This document shows, piece by piece, positions 34,061 to 42,230 of a stretch of 64,000 bases of DNA. Under the pieces are notes generated by a model, which was not told the DNA's origin, did not search any database, and saw only the letters and a list, made by a program, of their open reading frames with translations. The position numbers and the translations under genes were made by a program. The DNA is from an uncultured Bacteroides sp. (GTDB taxonomy: Bacteria; Bacteroidota; Bacteroidia; Bacteroidales; UBA932), in the NCBI GenBank assembly GCA_945874355.1, contig CAMCGB010000001.1:1-64000 (forward strand), in the 5' to 3' direction. The stretch's first letter is position 1. Every line of letters starts with the position of its first letter.

Positions 34061-35269
34061 CTATCGGCTCTGAAGGTACTGCTCGAGTCCCAGAGCGAGG
34101 GTGTTGATAGCCTTTTCGAGCTCTCCCACCTCCAGTACATAGGCCACCCTGACCTGATTCTTGCCCTCTCCGGGGGTCTTGTAGAATGCGGCGGCAGGGG
34201 TTACCATAGTGGTCGCCCCGTCGTGGCTGAACTCCGCGAGCATCCAGCGGCAGAAGTCCTCGGCATTGTCTATGGGCAGCTCGGCTATGGTGTAGAAGGC
34301 TCCGTAGGGCATTGAGGCCTTGACTCCCGGGATGGCATTAAGCATCCTTACGGCGCAGTCCCTGCGGGCTATGTATTCTTTCTTGACTTCGTCGAAGTAG
34401 GACTGCGGGGTGTCCAGCGCTCCGATTGCGGCATACTGGCCCAGCACCGGCGGGCAGAGCCTGCTCTGAGCGAACTTCAAGGCGGCGGCCATCACCTCCT
34501 TGTTGTGCGAGATGATGCAGCCGATGCGGGCTCCGCACAGGTTGTATCTTTTTGATACTGAATCGACAAGAATAACGTTCTGCTCGCAGCCGGGGATGTT
34601 CATCGCGCTGAAGTGAGGCTCGTCTGTATAACAGAACTCCCTGTACACTTCGTCCGAGATAAGGAAGAGGTCGTGCCTTTTGCAGAAATCCCCGATTTTG
34701 AGCATTTCCTCTTTTGTGAAGAGCTTGCCGGAGGGGTTGCAGGGGTTGCTTATCAGTACGGCGCGGGTGCGGTCAGTGACCAGAGCCTCGAACTCGGAGA
34801 TGTCGGGGATGGCAAAGTCGTTCTCTATGCTGGTATGTACGGCCTTGAGAGTGATGCCATTCAGGTATGCAAATGTCTGATAATTGGTGTAGTACGGCTC
34901 TATTACTATGATTTCGTCACCGCGGTCGGCGGCTATCTGCATAGCGGATGCGAAGGCTTCGCTGCCGGCCACTTCCACCAGCAGTTCGCTCACTTCGATG
35001 TCGATGCCTATTTTGCGGTAGTACTTCTCGACAAGGTCCCTGCGCAGCTGAATCAGACCAGCTGAGTTGGTGTAGGAGAGATGGTGCATACCTGCGCAAC
35101 GCTCCATTACCGCATTTATTGCGCAATCGGGGGATTTGATGTCGGGGGCTCCGACGTTGAGGTGATACACTTTGATGCCTTTCGCTTCGGCGGCATCGGA
35201 CAGGGGTACGAGCTTTCTGATTGCAGATGAAGGCATCAGGGCCGTTTTCTCTGAGATATGCAGTGACAT
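34061..35269 (-). CDS. Class I/II PLP-dependent aminotransferase (aspartate aminotransferase-like)
   Basis: A 402-residue fold-type I enzyme. The start is set at MSLHISEKTA because the -7 promoter element at 35300-35307 lies just upstream of it. It shows YHLNVGAPDI, NPCNPSGKLFTKEE, the Schiff-base Lys in DSVSKRYNLCGARIG, and the C-terminal Arg region KNQVRVAYVLE. It probably transfers amino groups between aspartate or aromatic amino acids and 2-oxoglutarate; the sequence does not decide which. It is the first gene of the unit with the AMP ligase (24-nt gap) and nhaC. Confidence 0.87.
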   Translation of the reverse strand: MSLHISEKTALMPSSAIRKLVPLSDAAEAKGIKVYHLNVGAPDIKSPDCAINAVMERCAGMHHLSYTNSAGLIQLRRDLVEKYYRKIGIDIEVSELLVEVAGSEAFASAMQIAADRGDEIIVIEPYYTNYQTFAYLNGITLKAVHTSIENDFAIPDISEFEALVTDRTRAVLISNPCNPSGKLFTKEEMLKIGDFCKRHDLFLISDEVYREFCYTDEPHFSAMNIPGCEQNVILVDSVSKRYNLCGARIGCIISHNKEVMAAALKFAQSRLCPPVLGQYAAIGALDTPQSYFDEVKKEYIARRDCAVRMLNAIPGVKASMPYGAFYTIAELPIDNAEDFCRWMLAEFSHDGATTMVTPAAAFYKTPGEGKNQVRVAYVLEVGELEKAINTLALGLEQYLQSR

Positions 35270-35299
35270 ATTCTTATTTCTTTTTATTAAAATAGAGTA

Positions 35300-35307
35300 C
35301 AAAGGTA
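35300..35307 (-). promoter_or_regulatory. -7 element for the aminotransferase unit
   Basis: The minus strand reads TACCTTTG, a full -7 consensus, 30 nt upstream of the chosen ATG. No good -33 TTTG is found. Confidence 0.55.
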
Positions 35308-35337
35308 CTCAATATTAAGCAATTTAAAAAGAGCCTT

Positions 35338-36030
35338 CTACCGGCCTGAGTCTTCGGGAGGGAAGGCGGCTTTTACTGTCCTGAGAGCCGGGTCGAGGCT
35401 CATCTGAGAGGGATTGGTGCCGTCTTCGCCCTGGGGGACCTTCTCGCCCAGACGCTCGAACAGCTGCTCCCAATATATGGGCATCTCTCCGTTCCCGTCC
35501 TTGAAGTTCATTTTCAGGGACGGAAAGATGAAGCTGCCGTCAGGCCGCAGGTAACTGTTTTGTACCAGTTCGCTGCAGTACATCATTCCGTTGCCTGATT
35601 TGAAGTACAGGTCATATCCCTGTCCGAGATACTGCCTGGCGTTGAGAACGAACTGCCCGGCATTCTTTTGCAGTGACCTGTCTTTCAGGCGCTTGACTTC
35701 AAACTCCGGAAGGCTGCCGTCCTTTAGCGTGAAGTCCTTGAGGAAGGTGTCCAGAGGGTGCCTGTCCACATTGTGGCTGATGGTGGCATCGATGATCCAC
35801 GGCTTCCCGTCTTCCATTTCGAGAATCGCGACGTGGATTACGTTCATCTCATTCTCCCCGGAGGTGGCTTCTCCTATAGCCTGGGCCATAGAATCTTCTT
35901 CCAGATTGTATTCAACGGGAATCTTTACAAATACAAGGTCCCCTGTCTTGAGCTTTTCTTTTTGAGCGCAGGAGCTCAATAGAAGGGTAGCGGCAAATGA
36001 TGCAAGCAGCAGTGACTTGGTGTATTTCAT
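35338..36030 (-). CDS. YiiX/YebB-like permuted papain-fold lipoprotein hydrolase
   Basis: A 230-residue lipoprotein. The start is set at MKYTKSLLLAS because it gives a lipoprotein signal with modified Cys in LLLSSCAQKEK. The order of catalytic elements is that of circularly permuted NlpC/P60-like enzymes: LKTGDLVFVKI, then His in NVIHVAIL, and Cys late in the protein in MMYCSELV, with GQGYDLYF before it. It probably acts on peptidoglycan peptides or amide/thioester bonds in the envelope. It is monocistronic, divergent from the DUF4252/sigma operon. Confidence 0.75.
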   Translation of the reverse strand: MKYTKSLLLASFAATLLLSSCAQKEKLKTGDLVFVKIPVEYNLEEDSMAQAIGEATSGENEMNVIHVAILEMEDGKPWIIDATISHNVDRHPLDTFLKDFTLKDGSLPEFEVKRLKDRSLQKNAGQFVLNARQYLGQGYDLYFKSGNGMMYCSELVQNSYLRPDGSFIFPSLKMNFKDGNGEMPIYWEQLFERLGEKVPQGEDGTNPSQMSLDPALRTVKAAFPPEDSGR

Positions 36031-36147
36031 TACTTTTATTTTTATCGTGTAAATATATGAACTTTCCTTAACAATCTTCTTTTTATTTCGTCTATTGGGC
36101 AAACGGACAACAAAAATCAGTATAATTGTAAAACATAAGAATTGAAC

Positions 36148-36651
36148 ATGAAAAAGTATTTGTTTGCACTTTTTGCCTTGCTGCTGCTCTTCTCCTATTC
36201 TGAGCTGCTCGCCAAAAGGCCTCCTGTAGAGTCCCTGAAGAGTCTGTGCCAGGAGTATAAGGGGAAGGAAGGCTTCGAGGTGGTCAATCTCGGCCCTATG
36301 GCTATGTCTCTGATGCGCACGGCTGCAAAGATGGAGGCTGATCCGGACGACCGCCAGGCCATCAATATCCTCAAAGGCATAAAGAGGATGATGGTGGTGG
36401 ATTATGAAGACAGCCGCAAGGCTGACCGTGACTCTTTCAATGCCAAGGTCGAACAAGTGCTCAAAAGTATGGAGCTCCTGATGTCGGTAAAGGACGAAGG
36501 GGAGACGGTGGAAATATACGGAGATTATGACGAGGGTAGCGCCCTGCTTGGAAATGTAGTTGTATTTATGCCTTCTGAAGGTGGGCTGGTTGCTTTCAGC
36601 GGCTCTATCAGGATGGAAGATGTAGCTGCTCTGGTAGCCGAGGCAAAATGA
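36148..36651 (+). CDS. DUF4252-like secreted protein
   Basis: A 167-residue protein with a signal peptide (1-19: MKKYLFALFALLLLFSYSE). The globular part has LKSLCQEYKGKEGFEVVNLGP near the start and a MMVVDYED - VKDEGETVEIYGDY - VVVFMPSEGGLVAFSG beta/alpha pattern seen in the Bacteroidota DUF4252 family. No function is established. A second member lies three genes downstream (37571-38056), so the sigma/anti-sigma pair is bracketed by two paralogues. An in-frame TTG six nt upstream is an unlikely start. Confidence 0.75.
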   Translation: MKKYLFALFALLLLFSYSELLAKRPPVESLKSLCQEYKGKEGFEVVNLGPMAMSLMRTAAKMEADPDDRQAINILKGIKRMMVVDYEDSRKADRDSFNAKVEQVLKSMELLMSVKDEGETVEIYGDYDEGSALLGNVVVFMPSEGGLVAFSGSIRMEDVAALVAEAK

Positions 36652-37157
36652 ATTCCGAACGCTTCATAAAGGAGATTCTGCCCTTCCAGGACACTCTGTA
36701 CAAGGTTGCGCTGTACATTCTTGAGTCCGAGAGTGACGCCTCCGATGCCCTTCAGGATGTGTATCTGAAGCTGTGGAAGATGGGTTCGGATGCACTGCTT
36801 TCGCTTTCCAATCCCAGGGCTTATTGCATCAGCGTGATGAGAAATCATTGTCTGGATGTGCTCAGAAGCAGGAAAACCCATAGTGAAGCTCGAATGGAAG
36901 AGAGCCCTGAGGCTTTGGCGCCGGTATCGGATGAGCCGCAGAGCCGTTATGAAGCCTGCGAGTATTCGAGGCTTGTTCGCTCTCTGCTGAAGATTCTCTC
37001 TCCCGGCGAAAGGCAGGTGCTGGTCCTCAGGGCTTTTGAGGGAAGAGATTATAAAGAAATCGAGACTTTGTGCGGGATGAGCTCCCTCTCAGTGCGGGTG
37101 CATTTGAGCAATGCGAGAAGAAAAATCAGAAAAGCTTTGAAATCAATGGAGGTGTAA
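36648..37157 (+). CDS. ECF-type RNA polymerase sigma factor
   Basis: A 169-residue sigma-70 family protein with region 2 (FQDTLYKVALYIL, ASDALQDVYLKLWK, NPRAYCISVMRNHCLDVLR) and region 4 (LSPGERQVLVLRAFEGRDYKEIETLCGMSSLSVRVHLSNARRKIRK). The ATG overlaps the DUF4252 stop by 4 nt. It is followed after 2 nt by a small single-TM protein that is probably its anti-sigma factor. No SusC-type FecI/FecR arrangement is involved; this operon encodes envelope DUF4252 proteins instead. Confidence 0.92.
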   Translation: MNSERFIKEILPFQDTLYKVALYILESESDASDALQDVYLKLWKMGSDALLSLSNPRAYCISVMRNHCLDVLRSRKTHSEARMEESPEALAPVSDEPQSRYEACEYSRLVRSLLKILSPGERQVLVLRAFEGRDYKEIETLCGMSSLSVRVHLSNARRKIRKALKSMEV

Positions 37158-37159
37158 TT

Positions 37160-37564
37160 ATGGCACGAATCGAAGATATTGAAAGAATGAGCCTTGAAGA
37201 GCTCGAAGAGCGCAGCTCGGCCTGTCCCTCTGCTTCAGAGGAAGTGAAAGCGGCGCTCGAGCAGAGTCTTGCGGTCTTCAGCGAGGCGGAAAGGCTCGGA
37301 ACACTCGGAAGGGAGCGCCGAAGGACTCTGAAGTTTGCCGCTCCTGTCTGTGCCGCACTGGCTTTGTCTCTTGCTGCGGTCTTTGTTTTACGGCCGGCAG
37401 GCCCGAAGGACAGTTTCTCGAGTCCCGAGGAGGCCTACGCAGAACTTCAGCGGACCCTGAATTATATGGGAGGCAAAATGGACAAGGGCCTGAGTATGGC
37501 AAAGGATGGGGGAGAGAAGGTCGGAAAGCCTCTTGATATTATGGAAACAATAATGAATAAATAG
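37160..37564 (+). CDS. Probable anti-sigma factor-like single-TM protein
   Basis: A 134-residue protein beginning MARIEDIERMS behind a clear GGAGG ribosome-binding site (about 37149-37153). It has a short acidic N-terminal cytoplasmic helix bundle (1-52), one TM segment (about 56-76, FAAPVCAALALSLAAVFVL) and a short periplasmic tail (TLNYMGGKMDKGLSMAKD). The location right after an ECF sigma gene and the topology fit an anti-sigma factor, though it lacks a recognisable zinc HxxxCxxC motif. The role is inferred. Confidence 0.55.
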   Translation: MARIEDIERMSLEELEERSSACPSASEEVKAALEQSLAVFSEAERLGTLGRERRRTLKFAAPVCAALALSLAAVFVLRPAGPKDSFSSPEEAYAELQRTLNYMGGKMDKGLSMAKDGGEKVGKPLDIMETIMNK

Positions 37565-37570
37565 TTAAGT

Positions 37571-38056
37571 ATGAAAAGGATAGTTTTAAGCATTATGGCA
37601 GTGTTGCTGCCGCTGGCGGCTTTTTCCCAGAGCGGAAAGAGCATCTACAACAAGTATTCGGATTGCGAAGGGGTGAGCGCAGTGTATATCTCACCTGCCA
37701 TGTTCAGGATGATGGGCAGCCTGCCTTCGCTGGGCGATGCGGCGGAAGGTGTGGATGTGACGAAGCTGGTGCAGTCTCTGGATGTGATGTATGTGCTTGA
37801 ATGCGAGACTCCTGCAATAGCTGCGGAGATGGAGAAGGAGGTAAGGAAGATGGTCTCTTCGGGGAAGTACGAGCTTATGATGGAAGCAAAGGACGACGGG
37901 GAGAAGGTGAGCATCTATACCGTCAAGAAAGGCACGCAGATTGAGAGTTTTGTATTTCTGTGCGCGGAAAAGGACGGCGAGCTTTCGTTCATTGCAATCG
38001 ACGGCAACATCTCCGAGTCAGAGCTCGACAAGCTGATTGCCTCGATGTCGGATTGA
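37571..38056 (+). CDS. DUF4252-like secreted protein, second copy
   Basis: A 161-residue protein with a signal peptide (1-19, ending AAFSQ). The body has VSAVYISPAMFRMMG, LDVMYVLECETP, AKDDGEKVSIYTVKK and ELSFIAIDGNISESELDKL, the DUF4252 pattern, and aligns end to end with the product of 36148-36651. It is the last gene of the sigma operon and ends shortly before the tRNA-Leu promoter. Confidence 0.78.
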   Translation: MKRIVLSIMAVLLPLAAFSQSGKSIYNKYSDCEGVSAVYISPAMFRMMGSLPSLGDAAEGVDVTKLVQSLDVMYVLECETPAIAAEMEKEVRKMVSSGKYELMMEAKDDGEKVSIYTVKKGTQIESFVFLCAEKDGELSFIAIDGNISESELDKLIASMSD

Positions 38057-38073
38057 TTATGGGGTAAAACTGT

Positions 38074-38104
38074 TTTGAAGTCTGAAGCTTTTTTTCTACC
38101 TTTG
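38074..38104 (+). promoter_or_regulatory. Promoter of tRNA-Leu
   Basis: TTTG (38074-38077), a 19-nt spacer and TACCTTTG (38097-38104) match the full Bacteroidota consensus. The tRNA 5' end is 11 nt downstream. Confidence 0.85.
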
Positions 38105-38114
38105 CTCCCTACGG

Positions 38115-38195
38115 GCGGGCGTGTTGAAATTGGTAGACAAGCCAGACTTAGGATCTGGTGCCTCGTGCGTATGGGTTCGAGTCCCTTCGCCCGCA
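38115..38195 (+). tRNA. tRNA-Leu (anticodon TAG)
   Basis: The acceptor GCGGGCG pairs with CGCCCGC. The anticodon stem CCAGA/TCTGG holds the loop CTTAGGA (anticodon TAG). A long variable arm follows (TGCCTCGTGCGTA), as expected for a class II tRNA, then a GGTTCGAGTCC T-arm. It is 81 nt long with no encoded CCA. Confidence 0.93.
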
Positions 38196-38202
38196 CTGAA
38201 AG

Positions 38203-38230
38203 CAGCATCTTCGGATGCTGTCTTTTTTTT
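38203..38230 (+). terminator. Terminator of tRNA-Leu
   Basis: CAGCATC (38203-38209), a TTCG tetraloop and GATGCTG (38214-38220) are followed by TCTTTTTTTT. Confidence 0.92.
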
Positions 38231-38474
38231 ACTGCCCTCAGCAGGCAGGCTGCCTACCCCTGTCATAGCAGTCGTTTTTGTTCGAGCAAATCACCTTGAA
38301 TAAGCCATTATTGATTATCAAGGAGTTAGCGATAAAGCTGTGCGAGGTGGCAACAATTTGTCCTCACCTTACATAGGGCAGATTGCCATCTTGTTTATAG
38401 TCAGTGATTTCGTAAACTTCCCCGTGCGAGGTGATTTGCACGAGGGACCAGGTGACTAGCGCCACTACTCCATT

Positions 38475-38535
38475 TGTCATTTCGACCAAGCGAAGCGCGC
38501 GGAGAAATCTCTTTAGCACGGCGGCAGCTGCGGCA
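38475..38535 (+). repeat. 61-bp dispersed repeat, copy A
   Basis: This stretch, containing TTTCGACCAAGCGAAGCGCG, is the exact reverse complement (61 of 61) of 42309-42369. It resembles the intergenic TCGAAATGACA repeats common in gut Bacteroidales genomes. Confidence 0.9.
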
Positions 38536-38553
38536 AGCTGTATGCTTTATCTC

Positions 38554-38627
38554 GCAGCGCATCGCCTTGTCATTTCTTTTTCTATGACCAAGCGAAGCGC
38601 GTGGAGAAATCTATTCCGATGCGCTGC
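38554..38627. repeat. Inverted repeat enclosing a second partial repeat copy
   Basis: GCAGCGCATCG (38554-38564) pairs with CGATGCGCTGC (38617-38627). The enclosed 38586-38612 matches 26 of 27 bases of copy A (GACCAAGCGAAGCGCG core). The unit looks like a small palindrome-ended element. Confidence 0.65.
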
Positions 38628-38779
38628 ATCCTTAAAGATTCTGGGCGGCCATAATTCGGAATATTGAAATCATTCCTTATCTTTATTAAGAAATAGAGTC
38701 CTGCCTTTCTGCTGGACTTATTTTTTACACTTGAATTCAGCAGGCAGGAAGAGCCAGTGGCGGTATGGGGAAAAGATTT

Positions 38780-38810
38780 TTTGAAAAGAGCGGAAGAATA
38801 AGTATATTTG
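38780..38810 (+). promoter_or_regulatory. Promoter of the bPH protein gene
   Basis: TTTG (38780-38783), 19-nt spacer, TATATTTG (38803-38810): full consensus, 23 nt before the ATG at 38834. Confidence 0.8.
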
Positions 38811-38833
38811 GAAAGCATTAAACCTATCGCATT

Positions 38834-39343
38834 ATGGCTTTTGACAAAAGAGTACTGATGGAAGACGAGTACATCGTGGCCCGGGCAAAGAAGAGCAATA
38901 TGTTCCTTATGCCCCCTTTCTTTTGGATTATCGTGGCCCTTGTTCTTTTTATCGGCTGGAATTCGTGGTTTGAAAGTGACGAGTCCAGGCCATATGTAGT
39001 GGGAGCTTTCGCGGCAGTCTGGGCCCTGGGTTTTGTCAATCGCCTGCTACATCAACTATGCACTGAACTTGTCCTGACTAACAAAAGGGTCATAAAGCAG
39101 TTCGGAGTGCTGAGAAGAGATGTTGTCGATGTAAGGCTTCTTAAGTGCGGAGGGGCAGTTTCGAACCAGTCCTGGATAGGGCGGATGTTCAACTACGGAA
39201 CAGTAAGCGTGCTCGGCGCCGGTTTCAGCTTGGGCGTATCCTTTATCGACGACCCGTTCGAGTTCTCGAAGGCTGTGACTAAGCAGCTGGAGGTCAGCCA
39301 ATCCGGCTTCGCCCTCGACCCGCAGTCAAATGAGAATATATAA
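38834..39343 (+). CDS. Bacterial PH-like domain (YdbS/DUF304-type) membrane protein
   Basis: A 169-residue protein with a short N-terminal segment (LMEDEYIVARAKKSN), two TM helices (about 25-43 and 54-73) and a C-terminal bacterial pleckstrin-homology domain (TELVLTNKRVIKQFGVLRRDVVDVRLLK, then NYGTVSVLGAG). This is the usual YdbT/YdbS module. Function in the membrane is not established. It is monocistronic, between the repeat tract and an orphan lipoprotein. Confidence 0.8.
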   Translation: MAFDKRVLMEDEYIVARAKKSNMFLMPPFFWIIVALVLFIGWNSWFESDESRPYVVGAFAAVWALGFVNRLLHQLCTELVLTNKRVIKQFGVLRRDVVDVRLLKCGGAVSNQSWIGRMFNYGTVSVLGAGFSLGVSFIDDPFEFSKAVTKQLEVSQSGFALDPQSNENI

Positions 39344-39403
39344 GCTATTCACAGCCAAGGCCGCATAACTTATTGAATTTTTAACGAACTAATGCATTTA
39401 CGT

Positions 39404-39922
39404 ATGAAACGATTAACCAAATTGGCTCTGGCACTTAGTATGATTTGCGTCTGTCTAAGTTGCTCGAAGGATGATGTTGATGCAATTTTCGATCCGGCAA
39501 ACAAGGACGCGATTATGCCGTTGGATGTCAGCGTGGTATATGGGTCACAGTTGACAGAAGCCTTCAATGACATGAGTGTGGCGGGCGCAATCTTTTCAAG
39601 ACTATCGGGAGGCAAGGTTAGTGCTCCTACCGCGTATGTTCTTAATGACCAGAATTTGCTGAGTGGTATCCAGAATAAGGAGGGTGTAGAAATCAGCTGG
39701 CCAGAATCAATGCTTTCCAATTATTCTTTGGTAGTATGCTGTATGTCTGGAGGTACTCGTTCTTTCGTGAACGATCAGCGTATTATTGTTAATAAGGGTA
39801 AAGCCACACTATATATAGACTTCAAACGGTCTGTATTCCAAGATGTCCGCGTGTTTTATAATGCATATTTATTCCCCAAGTTGCCTGATGGACAAGTGGA
39901 TGTTGTTGTCCGGGAGAATTAA
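39404..39922 (+). CDS. Orphan lipoprotein of unknown function
   Basis: A 172-residue protein, start at MKRLTKLALALS (an ATG 12 nt upstream is in frame). It has a lipoprotein signal with C20 in CLSCSKDDVD. The mature part starts DAIFDPANKDAIMPLDVSVVYG and ends in beta-rich YNAYLFPKLPDGQVDVVV. I recognise no family. The codon use is visibly more AT-rich than the neighbours (many TTT, AAT, TTG codons), and the gene sits between two tRNA genes and repeats, which suggests a recent arrival. Confidence 0.65.
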   Translation: MKRLTKLALALSMICVCLSCSKDDVDAIFDPANKDAIMPLDVSVVYGSQLTEAFNDMSVAGAIFSRLSGGKVSAPTAYVLNDQNLLSGIQNKEGVEISWPESMLSNYSLVVCCMSGGTRSFVNDQRIIVNKGKATLYIDFKRSVFQDVRVFYNAYLFPKLPDGQVDVVVREN

Positions 39923-39943
39923 CATTAGATGATTAATAAAGCG

Positions 39944-39979
39944 AAAAATAACCTGCTGAATTTCAGCAGGTTATTTTTA
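39944..39979. terminator. Bidirectional terminator between lipoprotein and tRNA-Asn
   Basis: An A-rich left arm with AATAACCTGCTGAA and its mirror TTCAGCAGGTTATT form a long stem ending in A-run/T-run on both sides, serving the plus-strand lipoprotein gene and the minus-strand tRNA. Confidence 0.85.
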
Positions 39980-39983
39980 GTTG

Positions 39984-40057
39984 CTCCCCTTGTAGGACTT
40001 GAACCTACGACCCCCTGATTAACAGTCAGGTGCTCTAACCAACTGAGCTAAAGAGGA
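39984..40057 (-). tRNA. tRNA-Asn (anticodon GTT)
   Basis: The minus strand gives acceptor TCCTCTT/AAGGGGA, D-arm TAGCTCAGTTGGTTAGAGC, anticodon stem CCTGA/TCAGG with loop CTGTTAA (anticodon GTT), and T-arm GTAGG-TTCAAGT-CCTAC. It is 74 nt long; CCA is not encoded. Confidence 0.95.
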
Positions 40058-40170
40058 TTGTTACCCGTACTTGCGTTTCGGGATTGCAAATATACAAGTA
40101 ATATTTGTATCTGCAAAATTTTTTTAAATTTTTTTCAATAGTTGCAGGTTTTATTACGAAGATAGCGCCG

Positions 40171-40953
40171 TCAGTTGTTCACTTTTCGCGATATGGCCCG
40201 GCTCAGGCACGGGATGAAGCGCTTGATATAGGCTGTGGCAAGCTCGAAGCCGCCCACCAGCACTTCCTTTCTGCCGCGAAGTATAGAGCGAACAATCTTC
40301 TTTGCTGCCTTCTCGGCGCTGATCCCGTTTTTCTGCCCTGGATCCATAACATTGTGCGCCTTCCCGTCTGCCTCAAGGGCGGATAGCGAAATGGGGGTCT
40401 GAACCCTGCCGGGGATAATGACTGTGGTCTTGATGCCTTTGTCGTAGTACTCCGCATCGATCGTCTCGTACAGCCTCTGAAGCGCCGCCTTCGATCCGCA
40501 ATACGCGCTCCTGTGCCGGCTTCCGAAGAGTCCTGCAATGCTGCATGTGCACGCAAGTTGTCCTCCTCCGTTGCCCAGCATTTTCCCCAGGATTGTTTTG
40601 GTAAGGATGTATGGCGAGAAATAGTCCACCTCGAAAATCCGTCTTACGGTCTCAAGGTCCGCCTCCGCCACATCGCAGCGCTGGCTGATGCCTGCGTTGC
40701 AAAAGAAGATGTCAAGTCCTCCGAATGCATCCCAAGCCTTCTGGGCCGCACTCTCGAGAGAGTCTTTGTCGCTAAGGTCAAAAGCGAGCACTTCCACCTT
40801 TTCGGCACCCAGCTTGAGGCACTCCTCGGCCCTGAGATTCAGTTCGCTTTTGCGCCTTGCCGACAGGACCAGCGAAAATCCTCTGCGGGCAAACTCGCGG
40901 GCACAGGCGGCGCCTATTCCGCTGCTTGCCCCGGTTATCCAAACTCTTGACAT
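40171..40953 (-). CDS. Short-chain dehydrogenase/reductase
   Basis: A 260-residue classical SDR with TGASSGIG (residues 7-14), CNAGISQ, the Ser in CSIAGLFGS, YCGSKAALQ for Tyr-x3-Lys, and IPGRVQTPIS. The C-terminal hydrophobic stretch (LVGGFELATAYIKRFIPCLSR) is typical of DltE/YdfG-like SDRs that lie near membranes. The substrate is unknown. It is 3 nt downstream of the VOC gene in the same unit. Confidence 0.85.
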   Translation of the reverse strand: MSRVWITGASSGIGAACAREFARRGFSLVLSARRKSELNLRAEECLKLGAEKVEVLAFDLSDKDSLESAAQKAWDAFGGLDIFFCNAGISQRCDVAEADLETVRRIFEVDYFSPYILTKTILGKMLGNGGGQLACTCSIAGLFGSRHRSAYCGSKAALQRLYETIDAEYYDKGIKTTVIIPGRVQTPISLSALEADGKAHNVMDPGQKNGISAEKAAKKIVRSILRGRKEVLVGGFELATAYIKRFIPCLSRAISRKVNN

Positions 40954-40956
40954 ACT

Positions 40957-42021
40957 CTAGAACTTAACCCTGAACAGCCCCATCAGCCGCAGCATAATCT
41001 TCGGAAGAGCCTTGTCGCGCTTGCGTGCGAGCATATCTATATATATGTGCGGCTTTTTGAGAATCGTGATCTTGTGGGCTTCGACAAACTCGATTAGAGT
41101 CCCGTCAGCGTCCTCGATGTAGGTGAAGTGGCCGCTGGCCTCTCCCATATCGAACTTCTCTCCGTTGGGACAGCTGTCCACGGTGAAGGGGTATCCGGCC
41201 TCGCGGCAAGCCTTCTCGAGAGCACGCATATCTGTCACGTCAAAGCACAGCTGGATGAAGCCGGGGTCGCCCCAGTAGCGGCCTTCGTAAATCTTTCTGG
41301 GTTCTCTTTCCAAAGACTGCACGAGCTCTATGGTGCTCGCTCCGTATACGGGAGCCAAAGCGCCTTTCCTCTCCTCTGAGCAGGCGAGCAACACACGGCG
41401 GAAAGTCCCGTCGCCGCCTTTCATAAAGCCGAGGTCGTCGAACTTCCCCTGCACATCATATAATACTTTGTCGTAGCCAAGAACCCGGGTGTAGAGCGGC
41501 ATCAGGGCATCGATATCCCTGGTTCCCACAAGAGCTCCTACAACTCCTCCGCATAATTTGTGGTCTTCGATATAGATTGACTTGTCTTCTACAATCTGGA
41601 ATGTGTTGCCCCAGGGGTCAGTCAGAAGAAAGCAGGGCGTGCCGTCAGGCAGGGAAGAAAGCGGCCCCACTTTATCGTATTTCTTAAGGGTAAGTTCCCT
41701 GAAAGCGGCTACGTCGCGGCTCTTTATTTTCGCGGCGAACACACCAAGGTCAGCAACCTGTACCTCGAACGGACAGGTCTGAGGCTTTCTCTGGGAGTAT
41801 TGCCAGATTTCGAATCCGCCGCCTCCTTGAAGATTGAGGGCTATGCAGGCGTGACGCTTCTGCGGAACCCCTCCGGTATAGGGGAGCATACGCTCTGCAA
41901 CTGTGTCGTCTTCCAGTACGCGCACATCAACTCCGAAAATGTTGATGTACCATTTCCAGGCCTCGGTGAAATTTTCTACACCTATACCGACCTGCTGTAT
42001 TCCTGATATCAGATATCCCAT
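40957..42021 (-). CDS. Two-domain VOC (glyoxalase/dioxygenase fold) protein
   Basis: A 354-residue protein with two vicinal-oxygen-chelate modules. Module 1 (about 5-160) starts GIQQVGIGVENFTEAWKWY and includes LTDPWGNTFQIVED; module 2 (about 165-325) includes GVVGALVGTRDIDALMPLY, IQLCFDVTDM and FTYIEDADGTLIEFVE. The C-terminal tail (about 330-354) is basic. Paired VOC/SDR genes occur in Bacteroidota but the reaction is not known; glyoxalase I and 4-hydroxyphenylpyruvate-type chemistry are both possible folds. Its own -7 element is at 42053-42060. Confidence 0.75.
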   Translation of the reverse strand: MGYLISGIQQVGIGVENFTEAWKWYINIFGVDVRVLEDDTVAERMLPYTGGVPQKRHACIALNLQGGGGFEIWQYSQRKPQTCPFEVQVADLGVFAAKIKSRDVAAFRELTLKKYDKVGPLSSLPDGTPCFLLTDPWGNTFQIVEDKSIYIEDHKLCGGVVGALVGTRDIDALMPLYTRVLGYDKVLYDVQGKFDDLGFMKGGDGTFRRVLLACSEERKGALAPVYGASTIELVQSLEREPRKIYEGRYWGDPGFIQLCFDVTDMRALEKACREAGYPFTVDSCPNGEKFDMGEASGHFTYIEDADGTLIEFVEAHKITILKKPHIYIDMLARKRDKALPKIMLRLMGLFRVKF

Positions 42022-42052
42022 ATTTTAATTTGTTGATTTTCCTATAATCTTA

Positions 42053-42060
42053 CAAAGATA
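42053..42060 (-). promoter_or_regulatory. -7 element for the VOC-SDR unit
   Basis: The minus strand reads TATCTTTG, 31 nt upstream of the VOC ATG. No good -33 match. Confidence 0.5.
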
Positions 42061-42230
42061 AACTATTTGCTCTAAAGAACGCTTCTTTTTTTGGGGAGAA
42101 TGAATAGATTTCTCGACTCGCTTCGCTCGCTCTCTTAGACAGGGGGAAGACTTCGCTCGCTCGAAATGACAGGGGAAGGAAGACTTGGTCGAAATGACAG
42201 AGGGAGGCAGCCGCAAAGGCAGGCGGATGG

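Larger units (their letters stand above)
38231..38779. other. Repeat-bearing intergenic region, no gene recognised
   Basis: About 550 nt without a credible gene. The first 240 nt show short GC-rich dyads (for example GCAGGCAG/GCCT near 38241-38256) and nothing else I can name. From 38475 the tract is made of dispersed repeats related to the one at 42.1-42.4 kb. A 78-codon open frame here is simply translated repeat. Confidence 0.6.

Noticed and set aside
38431..38667. 78-codon frame in the intergenic region after tRNA-Leu
   Set aside because: It is a translation of the dispersed TTTCGACCAAGCGAAGCGCG-type repeats, not a gene.
38115..40057. Genomic island with tRNA-derived att sites
   Set aside because: No integrase and no direct repeat of either tRNA 3' end was seen within the window.
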